A stretch of DNA of 28,246 nt from Chloracidobacterium sp. UBA6041 (GCA_002427845.1 DIYZ01000148.1:1-28246); one strand, 5' to 3'; shown: positions 15,435 to 24,021, counted from the stretch's first letter. The notes: generated by a model not told the origin, from the sequence alone. Program-made: numbers and translations.

Positions 15435-16289
15435 TTACCGGATGGAACTGGTCAGCAAATACTGCAAAGGATTCACCGATTCATCATTGATCCGAATCTC
15501 ATAATGTAAATGTGGTCCGGTTGATCGTCCGGTGGAACCGACGCGGCCAATGAATTGGCTTCTTGCGACAGTCTGCCCCTGGGCCACGTCAATGTGTGAC
15601 AAGTGTCCATAGCGTGTGGTTAAGCCGCCACCGTGATCGATGACCACAAGCTGGCCATAACCGTTTTGCCAACCTACGAAGGTGACGGTGCCACTAGCAC
15701 CTGCAACCACCGGGTCTCCCCACGCCGCGTCGATGTCCTGGCCCGAGTGAAATTCATAAGAGCTACCGCCGAATGGATTCCTGCGACCGCCAAAGCCACT
15801 TTCGAGTTTGCCAACGACTGGCCAGACTGATGGCGTGTAGCCTCGCTCGCGCAAAACAGTTTCGTAGGCCCGCATATTACGTTCGAGTTGATTCATCTTA
15901 CCTTCAAGGGCCGCCAGGCTGTTGGCATCAAGCGGCAGCGCGGGACCACCGGTGCCCGGCATAGCAGTCTGTTCGTTCACGACGCCCGACTTTTCAGCCA
16001 GTTTTCTTGAAGTATCTTCAACGGCTTCAACTCGGTTGCTAAGCCGATGGAGTTCCTGCCGTTGTCGCTCGTTTTCGGCGCGCAGTCGTTGATTTTCAAC
16101 TTCGGTGCGGAAATGCAGCGCTTGCTGAGTAAGGCCGTAAAAGCCGTAAAGCGCCGCACAGAGAAACACGACTATCAGGAACCCGAGAAGTCGTAACGAT
16201 TTCTTTTCGACGCAAAAGCGGCGGATCTTTGAACTGGAACGGGGCGTGTGTGCGATTATGAATGCGTAAAAACCGTCATCTCGGGTCAT
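15435..16289 (-). CDS. M23 (LytM-type) peptidase family protein with coiled coil
   Basis: This 284-residue protein is probably anchored in the inner membrane and faces the periplasm. It has a basic N-terminus, one membrane helix (about 31-53), a coiled-coil region (about 56-103; heavy in Glu/Arg/Gln) and a C-terminal LytM domain. The zinc motifs are complete: HSGQD (His181, Asp185), the YGHLS histidine (His229) and HLHYEIR (His260, His262). It should therefore be catalytically active, cutting peptidoglycan cross-links. The arrangement of helix, coiled coil and LytM is like EnvC/NlpD-related or MepM-type proteins. The ATG at 16287-16289 is preceded by GGGAGAGAG; the longer frame starts with a GTG ten codons earlier and is less likely. 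It follows a 248-base gap containing a nested hairpin. Confidence 0.9.
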   Translation of the reverse strand: MTRDDGFYAFIIAHTPRSSSKIRRFCVEKKSLRLLGFLIVVFLCAALYGFYGLTQQALHFRTEVENQRLRAENERQRQELHRLSNRVEAVEDTSRKLAEKSGVVNEQTAMPGTGGPALPLDANSLAALEGKMNQLERNMRAYETVLRERGYTPSVWPVVGKLESGFGGRRNPFGGSSYEFHSGQDIDAAWGDPVVAGASGTVTFVGWQNGYGQLVVIDHGGGLTTRYGHLSHIDVAQGQTVARSQFIGRVGSTGRSTGPHLHYEIRINDESVNPLQYLLTSSIR

Positions 16290-16383
16290 TTCAATCTCTC
16301 TCCCATTGCCTCGACTCACAAAACGGCGCGGCCGAAACTGAAAACGACACAGCCTCCGAACGGGGACTAGCGCGGGATCACTG

Positions 16384-16502
16384 CATACGAGGTTTGTTTA
16401 TTTGACCTGCTTGAAGATTGCAGCGGCTGAATAAACCTCAATATTTGAGGTGAAAACTCAGCCGACCGATGCTGCAAAGAAGCGCGACCCTATCATACGA
16501 GG
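16384..16502. repeat. Nested three-part hairpin flanked by 9-base direct repeats
   Basis: Three perfect stems are nested around one axis: TTGCAGC (16418-16424) with GCTGCAA (16471-16477), GGCTGA (16425-16430) with TCAGCC (16458-16463), and ACCTCAA (16435-16441) with TTGAGGT (16445-16451) around TAT. CATACGAGG flanks the fold on both sides (16384-16392 and 16494-16502). It lies in the 3' region of the 16538 gene and in the leader region of the M23 gene on the minus strand. It could be a structured RNA element or a short mobile repeat; there is no terminator T-run directly after it. Confidence 0.65.
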
Positions 16503-16537
16503 AAAGGCATTGCAAACCGGAAGCGCGCTAAATTGTG

Positions 16538-16747
16538 TTAGATATCGTCCACTTGGCGGCGGCGGCGGGAGCGATCTCGCAGGGTGGAAAAAACAATCAT
16601 TATTAACAAAGCCAGGAACACGACGACAATTAGAGTCTTCATCGCAACGAGTAGAAAGCCGCCTATCGTAATGAGTTGACCAAGCAAAGCAACGCCGAGA
16701 AGTATTAGAGCGGCAATCCCACCCAACGCTTTAAGAACTAATGCCAT
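16538..16747 (-). CDS. Small two-helix membrane protein
   Basis: This 69-residue protein has two predicted membrane helices: residues about 3-32 (LKALGGIAALILLGVALLG) and 35-54 (MKTLIVVVFLALLIMIVF). It ends with a strongly basic tail, TLRDRSRRRRQVDDI, so the tail should lie in the cytoplasm by the positive-inside rule. AGGAAG precedes the ATG at a good distance. It is 35 bases after the B-box membrane protein gene, so it is the last gene of the sigma-factor operon. Function unknown; a short membrane partner of the B-box protein is possible. Codon use and the clear ribosome-binding site support it as real. Confidence 0.75.
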   Translation of the reverse strand: MALVLKALGGIAALILLGVALLGQLITIGGFLLVAMKTLIVVVFLALLIMIVFSTLRDRSRRRRQVDDI

Positions 16748-16782
16748 TTATCCAACTTCCTAATTAAGAACTTTCGTTTGGC

Positions 16783-17550
16783 CTAAGAGCTTCTCTTGAA
16801 AGGAATGCTCTCCAAATCCTGTCGAGCGAATTGGGTCGTTTCTCCGGACTTAAAGCGTGGCGATTCGACCAGGGAACTCGATACCACTGAAGGCGGTGGC
16901 CTGCGCGAGTCGAAGCGAACAACCCGATTGCCTGAGCCGCGCCGGCGAACGTAGTCGAAGAGCATATAAGCGCCAAGCGCCACGAGAGCGACGGGAAGCA
17001 GTTGCCGAACAGGCAGCTGGACGCCGAGCAGAGTATGAAGCAGGAAGAGGGTGCCGATGACTATCAGGGTTATGCCCCAGGCAAAAGGATTTCCATACAA
17101 GCGCCGGGCAATCACATCTTCTTCGGTATCAGGCGTCAAACCCGCCCGCATGAGTTGAGCGGTTCGGCAAGCATCAACCGCGGCAAAGAGCCAGGTGCCC
17201 AGAACACCCAGGACGAAGAAATGAACGCCCTGCGTCAACACGGCCATCTGAAAAAAACTCGCAAAGATCGCGAAGTGGACGATCGCTTTCGCCGTTTGAC
17301 CGTTGTAAGCGGCGCCTAGTCCGGGAACGAACGACAAGAGCGTGGCTATAAACGGCGAACTCTTGCGATAGCTAACAGGCCTGCCGGACGACTGCGATTC
17401 ATGCCGAAGCAGCTCCACGCCTGCCACAATACAATCCTGGCAGAAAGGAAAGCCGCGAATCCGGTGGTCACAAGCGGAACAGAGTCGCCGCGCACACTGG
17501 TTGCACTGAACCACTGCTGCGTTCTTCGGATGGTAAGTGCAATACAACAT
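16783..17550 (-). CDS. B-box zinc-finger membrane protein
   Basis: This 255-residue protein starts with a B-box-type zinc finger: Cys4, His7, Cys16, Cys19, Cys24, Cys27, His29, Cys37 and Cys40, which is enough to bind two zinc ions. Then come several hydrophobic segments (about 64-86, 90-128, 157-176, 180-201) and a Ser/Arg/Pro-rich C-terminal tail of about 50 residues. The segment SPFIATLLSFVPGLGAAYNGQ is a membrane-family motif seen in small bacterial membrane proteins with a related fold. Such proteins are common in Acidobacteriota, with unknown roles. It lies 23 bases after the anti-sigma gene, in the same operon, so it may be a regulated target or part of the signalling complex. Confidence 0.85.
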   Translation of the reverse strand: MLYCTYHPKNAAVVQCNQCARRLCSACDHRIRGFPFCQDCIVAGVELLRHESQSSGRPVSYRKSSPFIATLLSFVPGLGAAYNGQTAKAIVHFAIFASFFQMAVLTQGVHFFVLGVLGTWLFAAVDACRTAQLMRAGLTPDTEEDVIARRLYGNPFAWGITLIVIGTLFLLHTLLGVQLPVRQLLPVALVALGAYMLFDYVRRRGSGNRVVRFDSRRPPPSVVSSSLVESPRFKSGETTQFARQDLESIPFKRSS

Positions 17551-17573
17551 TACTAGTCGCGCTGTCCTGATAT

Positions 17574-18401
17574 TTAAGACTTGTTCGGCCGATTCCTGCT
17601 TGGTGCGCCATTCTGTTTTGGTTGTTGTTTTGGCTCGCCGGCACCCTGATTCGGCTCGGTTGCGGGCGTGGCCTCCGATGGCCCACTAACCAGTTCCTTC
17701 AGTCCTTTGGTGATTTCTTTGATTCCACCATTCGATCCGGCAGCGTAGCTCTGCTCCGCCAAACGTAAGCTGGCACTATAGACACCGCTGATCGAACCGT
17801 CTGCGGACACCGTATTTGTCAGAACAAACACGGCTATCAGCAGCATCGTGGCCACTGTGGCCAACTGCGGCGAAACGATCGGGTCAAGCCACATACGCAG
17901 CCAGGAAGCGAGTCTCGAACCCAGCGACGCCCGGACTTCCTGAGAAAGTTCCGTTCCAGAAGTCGCTTGCAAAATCCTTTCGTTGAGCCCAACGGGTATT
18001 GGTTTTTCTTCACCGAGATAGATGTAGCAAGTACCGATAGCGCGAACTACTTCGCCAGGAAGTTCCGTGCAGCGATTACAAAGCACAGCATGACGCTCCC
18101 AGCGGTGATAAAGCGACGCCGGCAGAAAACCATCGAGATAATCAGTAAGAAATTCTTCAAAGTCGTCGCAGGTCATCGCCGTTTCCGGCATCGTGCTGAG
18201 CAGTATCCGAGCTTCCAGCTCCCGCGGGGGATCCAAAGCACTCGCAGCACGACATGCCTGCATCGTGTTTCTCACTTCAGTCAGCGTGTCATGACAGACC
18301 GGGCAACGCAGCGCGTGCTCGGCAAAGGCCTGATGTGCATCAGGATCCAGCACGCCGTCAAGGTAATCCGTCAGCCGATCTTCAAAGTGATTACAAAGCA
18401 T
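17574..18401 (-). CDS. Anti-sigma factor with two zinc-finger domains
   Basis: This 275-residue protein carries two ZAS-type zinc fingers with the motif HxxxCxxC: HALRCPVC (His29, Cys33, Cys36) and HAVLCNRC (His104, Cys108, Cys111). Each copy is preceded by a similar helix, HFEDRLTDYLDGVL and DFEEFLTDYLDGFL, so this is an internal duplication. One membrane helix lies at about 178-197 (QLATVATMLLIAVFVLTNTV), followed by a periplasmic tail rich in Pro, Gln and Asn. It should hold the adjacent ECF sigma factor at the membrane and release it on a signal. It is 76 bases downstream of the sigma gene and co-oriented. Which of the two fingers binds the sigma factor is unknown. Confidence 0.88.
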   Translation of the reverse strand: MLCNHFEDRLTDYLDGVLDPDAHQAFAEHALRCPVCHDTLTEVRNTMQACRAASALDPPRELEARILLSTMPETAMTCDDFEEFLTDYLDGFLPASLYHRWERHAVLCNRCTELPGEVVRAIGTCYIYLGEEKPIPVGLNERILQATSGTELSQEVRASLGSRLASWLRMWLDPIVSPQLATVATMLLIAVFVLTNTVSADGSISGVYSASLRLAEQSYAAGSNGGIKEITKGLKELVSGPSEATPATEPNQGAGEPKQQPKQNGAPSRNRPNKS

Positions 18402-18477
18402 TAAGATTTTTCTTTCCCGCCCCTCGAGTATCTTCTCTATTTAAGCATTGCCCCCGCAGGCAACTGCTTCCTTCCCA

Positions 18478-19080
18478 TTAAGCCTCGCTAACAGCCAACA
18501 CTTTCATGCGCCGCAGAATTTTTGCCAACTCAATACGCCCGCGATTGATTCGCGACTTAACAGTTCCTTCCGGTATCTCCAGGAGATCAACTATCTCCTG
18601 ATAACTCAGTTCCTCAATATCCCGAAGTATCACGCAAGTTCGCAGGTCCGGCGAAAGTTTATCGATGCCGGCCTGGACCTGCGCGCCGAGTTCGCGACGT
18701 TCCATCTCCTGTTGTACCGATCGAGAAGCAGTGTGGAGATGATAGGTGTGATCGGCAAGGTCGTCGGCCTGATTGTCGTGTGGCGTCCGTTGTCGCTTCC
18801 TGTAGTCGTCGATAACCAGGTTGCGCGCCAACCGCATCAGCCAATTTTGCAGATCGCCCTGTTTCGCATCGTACTGATCCAAAGATCGATAAACCCTGAT
18901 AAAGACTTCCTGAGTCAGGTCTTCTGCTGTGTCTGCTCGCGAAGTAAAGCGGTAAGCCAGATTGTAGATTCTTCGCGAATAGCTATGCACAATCTCTTCC
19001 CAGGCCGCCCCGTCCCCAGCGCGACACCTGCGAACCAACTCGGCTCCTTCGTTGGCAGCCAAAGCTCTTAAAGCCCCCAC
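18478..19080 (-). CDS. ECF RNA polymerase sigma factor (RpoE/SigW-like)
   Basis: This 200-residue protein is an ECF-type sigma factor. Region 2 (about residues 30-98) includes NLAYRFTSRADTAEDLTQEV and YDAKQGDLQNWLMRLARN, and region 4 (about 134-190) includes LSYQEIVDLLEIPEGTVKSR with the helix-turn-helix that reads the -35 element. There is no sigma 1 or 3 domain, as expected for the class. The GTG start at 19078-19080 is preceded by GGAGAGG. It is the first gene of an operon with the anti-sigma factor, B-box protein and small membrane protein. A GGAAC promoter upstream suggests autoregulation. The linker (HDNQADDLADHTYHLHTA) is hydrophilic, as in similar factors. Confidence 0.95.
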   Translation of the reverse strand: MGALRALAANEGAELVRRCRAGDGAAWEEIVHSYSRRIYNLAYRFTSRADTAEDLTQEVFIRVYRSLDQYDAKQGDLQNWLMRLARNLVIDDYRKRQRTPHDNQADDLADHTYHLHTASRSVQQEMERRELGAQVQAGIDKLSPDLRTCVILRDIEELSYQEIVDLLEIPEGTVKSRINRGRIELAKILRRMKVLAVSEA

Positions 19081-19153
19081 TTGTTGCCTCTCCGCCTACT
19101 TGATTGTCGTCCCATACAACTTGCGCAACGTGGAACCCCTTGTTCAGCGGGAA

Positions 19154-19180
19154 TTACGATTCGCGGAAAGGGAAAGTTCC
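19154..19180 (-). promoter_or_regulatory. Candidate ECF sigma promoter of the sigma operon
   Basis: On the minus strand GGAAC (19176-19180), extended as GGAACTTT, is followed after 16 bases by TCGTAA (19154-19159). GGAACTT is the classical -35 element of ECF sigma factors such as RpoE. The spacer fits, although the -10 is only loosely like the TCTRA/CGT types. It lies about 75 bases before the sigma start, so autoregulation is likely. Inference from pattern only. Confidence 0.5.
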
Positions 19181-19324
19181 GGCAAAGCCGCGAGTCGTTG
19201 TTCTGGTGCGGATCACTAACTGAAGAACCCGTTCTTGCTCCGAGTAATGAACTGTAGTAGCCTTCCGCCGCGGCCCAATATCTTGTGGTTCAGTTTCTTA
19301 GCAAGTCAAGCGGATTACTAATTC

Positions 19325-20437
19325 TTGAAGTCTAACACCCGCAAATACATTGAGTTTGGAGCGCTTTGCCTGCTCGCTATCGCCATTCTATGGTGGTTTG
19401 GCAGGAAGCTGAACTGGATGGAGGTGCGCCAGGCCGTCGGCCATGCAAACCCCTACCTGCTGGCCCTTGCTGCGTTGGTGATCTCTTTGGCTTACCTCTT
19501 TCGGGCGGTCCGGTGGGGCGAGTTGCTCGCCCCACTTTCTCCGGCCGGCCTGCGTGACCTATTCATTGCAACGACCGTTGGTTTTGGTGCGGTTTTCCTG
19601 GTTGGACGAACCGGGGAGGTTGTGCGTCCGGTTGTATTGCCCATGCGCGACAGCCGGATTCGTCCGAGCGCGTCTTTCGTTACGATCATCGTGGAACGAA
19701 TTTACGACATGATCGCTGTGGTTGTTTTGTTTGCGGCAAACCTGCTCTGGTTTCGACCGCCGGCAAACGTTGCCATTGAATTCGGACGCGTCCGCATGGT
19801 TGGAATCGTTTTGCTGCTGGTAGCTTTATCAGGCGTTTTTGGTTTGACGCAGTTTAGGAAAAAATCTCGCGGCGCAATCAGTTGGATTAAGCAGACCCTC
19901 GGCGGTCGGCGTTTCATTCCGGCGCGCCTAGCCCGAGCGGTTGTCAGCACTCTCGAACAACTTGCCAGCGCGCTAAGAGTTTTGGTAGATGCGCGCGAAC
20001 TAGCCATCACCGTAGGCTGGACCGCCATGGTTTGGGTTGGCATCGCACTGGCGAACTTATTAGTCCTGCGCGCATTCGGACTTCCTTTCGGAATAACTCA
20101 AACGGTGTTTGTGCTTGGCTGGTCGCTGGTAGGTTCGCTGGTGCCGACGCCGGGTGGCGCGGCGGGCGCCTTTCACGCGGCAACTGCGGCGGGACTTATC
20201 TTTCTCGGTGTTCCCCGAGAAACTGCAGCCGCGGTTTCTATCGTGATGCATGTGATCGATTTCGGCCCGGCGCTGGTCTTTGGGCTTTATTATCTTTTCC
20301 GCGGCGACATCAGTCTGTCTCGCTTGCGGTCCATGACGTCGTCCGAGGCAGTTGAGCATGCGGTCGAAGATGAAGCGGTTTTACCTGATGAGTTGTTCGT
20401 GGAGAATCAGTTGGAAACAGCCGCCGCCAGGGAATGA
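19325..20437 (+). CDS. UPF0104 / lysylphosphatidylglycerol synthase-like transmembrane protein
   Basis: This 370-residue integral membrane protein has eight or so hydrophobic helices and the family-typical stretch LFRAVRWGELLAPL (58-71), GRTGEVVRPVVLP (about 94-106) and VERIYDMIAVVVLF (about 123-136), where GE and ER-Y-D motifs recur in the flippase-like UPF0104/AglD and MprF transmembrane domain. A later GSLVPTPGGAGAFH-like segment (SLVPTPGGAAGAFHA) is also typical. The long C-terminal tail is acidic. The catalytic aminoacyl-transferase domain of MprF is absent, so this is the membrane half only; lipid-linked transport is a plausible role. It uses a TTG start at 19325 without a strong ribosome-binding site; it is divergent from the sigma operon. 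Confidence 0.85.
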   Translation: MKSNTRKYIEFGALCLLAIAILWWFGRKLNWMEVRQAVGHANPYLLALAALVISLAYLFRAVRWGELLAPLSPAGLRDLFIATTVGFGAVFLVGRTGEVVRPVVLPMRDSRIRPSASFVTIIVERIYDMIAVVVLFAANLLWFRPPANVAIEFGRVRMVGIVLLLVALSGVFGLTQFRKKSRGAISWIKQTLGGRRFIPARLARAVVSTLEQLASALRVLVDARELAITVGWTAMVWVGIALANLLVLRAFGLPFGITQTVFVLGWSLVGSLVPTPGGAAGAFHAATAAGLIFLGVPRETAAAVSIVMHVIDFGPALVFGLYYLFRGDISLSRLRSMTSSEAVEHAVEDEAVLPDELFVENQLETAAARE

Positions 20438-20485
20438 ATTTGTTGGCAAGTCACGGGTCCAAATCCCTCTCTGAGGTCTAATGCC

Positions 20486-20968
20486 ATGAAGTGTCCATTC
20501 TGTGGTTATCTGGAAGACAAAGTGGTTGATTCACGCGAATCCCGGGAAGGCGAGGCTATCCGCCGCCGCCGGGAATGTTTGCGGTGCGAACGAAGGTTCA
20601 CTTCCTACGAGCGTATTGACGAGATTCCCTACATGGTGATCAAGAAAGACGGACGACGTGAGCCATTTGATCGCAACAAGGTGATGGCGGGATTGCTGCG
20701 CGCTTGTGAAAAGCGACCGGTCCCATCTTCCAAGCTCGACTCCATTGTCAACGCGATAGAAAAATATGTTCAGGAATCTTCCGAGCGTGAGAGACCGACT
20801 AGCAAGATCGGTGAAATGATTATGCGGCGCTTGAAAGAACTCGATAAGGTTGCTTACGTTAGGTTCGCCTCGGTGTATCTTGAGTTTGAAGATGTTTCGG
20901 AGTTTATGACCGAACTAAAACATCTGGTCCGCACGCGCGGCGGTGGTTCGGCAGCCAGGAAGAATTAG
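20486..20968 (+). CDS. nrdR: Transcriptional repressor NrdR
   Basis: NrdR senses ATP and dATP and represses ribonucleotide reductase genes. The 160-residue protein has the zinc ribbon MKCPFCG (Cys3, Cys6) and CLRC (Cys31, Cys34), followed by RFTSYERI and an ATP-cone domain (about 49-139) starting VIKKDGRREPFDRNKVMAGL. These are diagnostic, and the length is standard. The C-terminal tail (RTRGGGSAARKN) is non-conserved. GAGG precedes the ATG at 20486. It lies 48 bases after the UPF0104 gene and 36 before hsp20, so these may be co-transcribed. No nrd gene is nearby. Confidence 0.97.
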   Translation: MKCPFCGYLEDKVVDSRESREGEAIRRRRECLRCERRFTSYERIDEIPYMVIKKDGRREPFDRNKVMAGLLRACEKRPVPSSKLDSIVNAIEKYVQESSERERPTSKIGEMIMRRLKELDKVAYVRFASVYLEFEDVSEFMTELKHLVRTRGGGSAARKN

Positions 20969-21004
20969 TAACGACAAGATCATTGACCCCGAAGATCCGT
21001 TCGC

Positions 21005-21478
21005 ATGATCAAACCTGTCCGCGCCACAGGCCTTGAACGCCTTGAACTGCAACGCCTCCGCGATCGCGTGGGACGGTTGTTCGCTGCTTTGCAGGAGGCA
21101 ACTGTGGCGGAAGATCTGCTGGCCTCGGAAACCTGGGCGCCTCCGGTTGATCTTTGTGAGACGGCTGACGCAATAGTGTTGCATGTGGAGCTGCCCGGGT
21201 TGACGGCGGATCAGATTAAGATTGGTGCGTCCAATACGCAATTGAGAATCTGGGGAGAGAAAAAACGCCGCCTGTCGGGAAACCGGATACTTTCGCATCT
21301 ATGTTCTGAGCGCAGTTATGGCCGGTTTAGCCGCATTGTTCCGCTTCGGTGGACAGTCAGCGTCCGGGATGCCCAAGCCGAAATCGCCAATGGAATGCTG
21401 ACAGTCAAACTGCCCAAGATCAAAGATCGCCGCGGAGTGGAATTCAAAATTCCGGTGACGGACGGCAGTGGCGAATAA
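21005..21478 (+). CDS. Small heat-shock protein, Hsp20/alpha-crystallin family
   Basis: This 157-residue chaperone has an alpha-crystallin domain at about residues 44-137, starting WAPPVDLCETADAIVLHVEL and PGLTADQIKIGASNTQLRIW, followed by ERSYGRFSRIVPLRWTVSV and the closing AEIANGMLTVKLPK, the classical NGVLxVxxPK ending. The N-terminal region is short and helical. It should hold unfolding proteins in the cytoplasm without ATP. It is followed 56 bases later by lon, so the two protein quality-control genes are probably expressed together. No CIRCE or ROSE-type element is evident. Confidence 0.93.
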   Translation: MIKPVRATGLERLELQRLRDRVGRLFAALQEATVAEDLLASETWAPPVDLCETADAIVLHVELPGLTADQIKIGASNTQLRIWGEKKRRLSGNRILSHLCSERSYGRFSRIVPLRWTVSVRDAQAEIANGMLTVKLPKIKDRRGVEFKIPVTDGSGE

Positions 21479-21534
21479 CAATACCGGCTGAACAACGGTT
21501 GAAACTTTGAATAGGGAATCGAAGTAAATTAATT

Positions 21535-24021
21535 ATGGCAATAGTCAAAGCAGCAGACCTAACCGACGAACTTGAAGCGGCAGATAACGCGCAGGAACTG
21601 CAAATCCCAAACGATCTTCCGGTTTTGCCGCTTCGCGACATCGTCATCTATCCATTCATGATCGTGCCGCTCTTTGTTTCGCGGGAAAAATCTATCAGAG
21701 CGGTGGATGAAGCGCTCGGCGAAAACCGAATGATACTGCTCGCGTCGCAAAGGGATCTCGATAAGGAAGAACCGACTGCTGACGATCTCTATAAGGTGGG
21801 CACAGCCGCAGTTATCATGCGCATGCTCAAGCTGCCCGATGGGCGCATACGCATACTTGTCCAGGGACTTTCCCGCGCAGAAATTGAATCCGTGGATACT
21901 ACGGGCCAATACATTCGTGCCCGCGTGCAGGTCATGCAGGAGATTCTGCCGCCCGAGCGTTCACTGGAAGTTGAAGCGCTCGTAAGAAACGTTCGTGCAG
22001 CGATCGAGAAGGCGATCAATCTGGGAAAAAACATTTCGCCCGAGGTCATGGCGATCATTGCAAATCTGGACGATGCTGGCCGTCTTGCCGATCTTTCCGC
22101 TTCCAATCTTGAGTTGAAGGTCGAGGACGCGCAGTCCGTCCTGGACATTGCGGACACTACGGCCCGACTACGCCGCGTGAATGAGCTGCTTAATAAAGAG
22201 ATTGAAGTGCTAACCGTCCAGCAGGAAATCAATACTCAAGCACGTGCCGATATCGATCGTTCGCAGCGCGAGTTTTATTTGCGACAGCAGATGAAGGCGA
22301 TTCAGAGCGAATTGGGTGAGGGCAATGAACTTGCAGAAGAGGTTGCGCAGTTTAGAGAAAAAATCGAATCAGCAAACATGGCCAAGCCCGCTGAGGAGGA
22401 GGCGCTCCGGCAGTTGAAGAAACTTGAGCGCATGCATCCAGACGCTGCCGAAACAGCAACGCTGCGAAATTGGATGGAAATAATGACCGACCTGCCCTGG
22501 TCGAAAGCGTCGGTTGATAATCTCGACCTGCAAAAGGCCGAACGCATTTTGAATGAAGATCACTACGGTTTGGAAAAGGTCAAGGATCGAATCATCGAAG
22601 CGCTGGCGGTCCGCAAACTAAAGGAAAAACCGAAGGGCCCGATTCTTTGTTTGGTTGGCCCTCCAGGAGTGGGGAAAACTTCACTGGGACGCTCTGTCGC
22701 GCGCGCCCTCGATCGCAAATTTATGCGGTTGTCATTGGGTGGAGTTCACGACGAAGCCGAGATTCGCGGCCACCGTCGCACTTATGTCGGGGCCATGCCC
22801 GGCCGCGTTATTCAAGCCCTGCAGCAGGCCGGCACTAACAATCCGCTAATTATGCTCGATGAGATCGATAAGGTTGGCGCAGACTTTCGTGGAGACCCAT
22901 CTTCGGCTTTGCTGGAAGTTTTGGATCCCGAACAGAACAATAGTTTTCGCGACAACTACCTGGGCATCACTTTTGATTTGTCTAACGTCATCTTCATGAC
23001 GACCGCTAACGTACTGGACACTATTCAGCCGCCGCTCCGTGATCGCATGGAGGTCATTCGTCTGGCTGGGTACACGGAAGAAGAAAAACGGGAAATTGCG
23101 CGGCGACATCTGTTGCCAAAACAGATGGAAGAAAACGGCATCACTTCGAAGGATGTCCATATTTCCAAAACCGCGTTGACCGCAATTATTCAGCAGTACA
23201 CACAGGAAGCGGGACTGCGGCAGTTGGAGCGCGAGATTGGACGAATCTGCCGCAAAGTTGCGCGGCGAATTGCGGAAGGTCACAAGGGCTCGGTTAGAGT
23301 CTCGCTGAAAAACCTTCACGAATTTCTGGGAGCGCCGAAAATCATTCCCGAAGAAGTTCTCAAGAAGGATCAGATTGGAGTCGCAACCGGATTGGCGTGG
23401 ACGGCTGCGGGCGGCGACGTGCTCTTTATCGAAGCGCTCAGGATGAAGGGCAAAGGCAGTCTGGTACTTACCGGCCAGTTAGGCGAGGTCATGCGCGAGT
23501 CGGCGCAAGCCGCTTATTCCTACGCGAAGTCTCGAGCGAAGGAACTGGAGATCAACGAAGAAGATTTCAATAACTATGATCTTCATATTCACATTCCGGA
23601 AGGCGCCATCCCTAAGGACGGACCATCAGCGGGAATTACGCTCGCTACCGCGATGGTCTCGGCGCTCTCATTGCGACCGGTGCGGAAAGATGTCGCCATG
23701 ACAGGTGAAATCACGTTGCGCGGAAATGTGCTTCCGGTAGGCGGAGTTAAAGAGAAGGTGCTTGCCGCCCGCCGCGCCCGAGTTTCCACAATAATATTGC
23801 CGCAACAAAACCGGCGCGATCTGGACGAAGTGCCAAAAGAACCATTCAAAGACATTCGCTTTGTGTTTGTTGACAACATGCGGCAGGTGTTTCGCGAGTC
23901 CCTAAAAGAGAAAGTATTACCGCCTGTTTCCTCGGCCACCCGGCCCCAAAGAATGCCCCAGGCAGCGGCTGGTAGAGGGGGACGGCAAACAATACAAACA
24001 AAGGACTTGCAGGGGCGATAA
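21535..24021 (+). CDS. lon: ATP-dependent protease Lon (LonA)
   Basis: This 828-residue AAA+ serine protease degrades misfolded and short-lived regulatory proteins in the cytoplasm, as a hexamer. The N-terminal LON substrate domain (about 26-220) starts LPVLPLRDIVIYPFMIVPLF. The AAA+ module has Walker A GPPGVGKTS (375-383, Lys381) and Walker B IMLDEIDK. The C-terminal protease domain has PKDGPSAGI (Ser698) and GGVKEKVLAA (Lys741), the catalytic Ser-Lys dyad. All domains are intact and length is typical; the last 25 residues are basic and non-conserved. The N-terminal MAIVKAADLTDELEA is a short acidic extension. Confidence 0.98.
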   Translation: MAIVKAADLTDELEAADNAQELQIPNDLPVLPLRDIVIYPFMIVPLFVSREKSIRAVDEALGENRMILLASQRDLDKEEPTADDLYKVGTAAVIMRMLKLPDGRIRILVQGLSRAEIESVDTTGQYIRARVQVMQEILPPERSLEVEALVRNVRAAIEKAINLGKNISPEVMAIIANLDDAGRLADLSASNLELKVEDAQSVLDIADTTARLRRVNELLNKEIEVLTVQQEINTQARADIDRSQREFYLRQQMKAIQSELGEGNELAEEVAQFREKIESANMAKPAEEEALRQLKKLERMHPDAAETATLRNWMEIMTDLPWSKASVDNLDLQKAERILNEDHYGLEKVKDRIIEALAVRKLKEKPKGPILCLVGPPGVGKTSLGRSVARALDRKFMRLSLGGVHDEAEIRGHRRTYVGAMPGRVIQALQQAGTNNPLIMLDEIDKVGADFRGDPSSALLEVLDPEQNNSFRDNYLGITFDLSNVIFMTTANVLDTIQPPLRDRMEVIRLAGYTEEEKREIARRHLLPKQMEENGITSKDVHISKTALTAIIQQYTQEAGLRQLEREIGRICRKVARRIAEGHKGSVRVSLKNLHEFLGAPKIIPEEVLKKDQIGVATGLAWTAAGGDVLFIEALRMKGKGSLVLTGQLGEVMRESAQAAYSYAKSRAKELEINEEDFNNYDLHIHIPEGAIPKDGPSAGITLATAMVSALSLRPVRKDVAMTGEITLRGNVLPVGGVKEKVLAARRARVSTIILPQQNRRDLDEVPKEPFKDIRFVFVDNMRQVFRESLKEKVLPPVSSATRPQRMPQAAAGRGGRQTIQTKDLQGR

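Noticed and set aside
16384..16502. Flanking CATACGAGG copies considered as an insertion-sequence target duplication
   Set aside because: No terminal inverted repeats are found directly inside the two copies, and there is no transposase; a non-autonomous element is left open in the findings.
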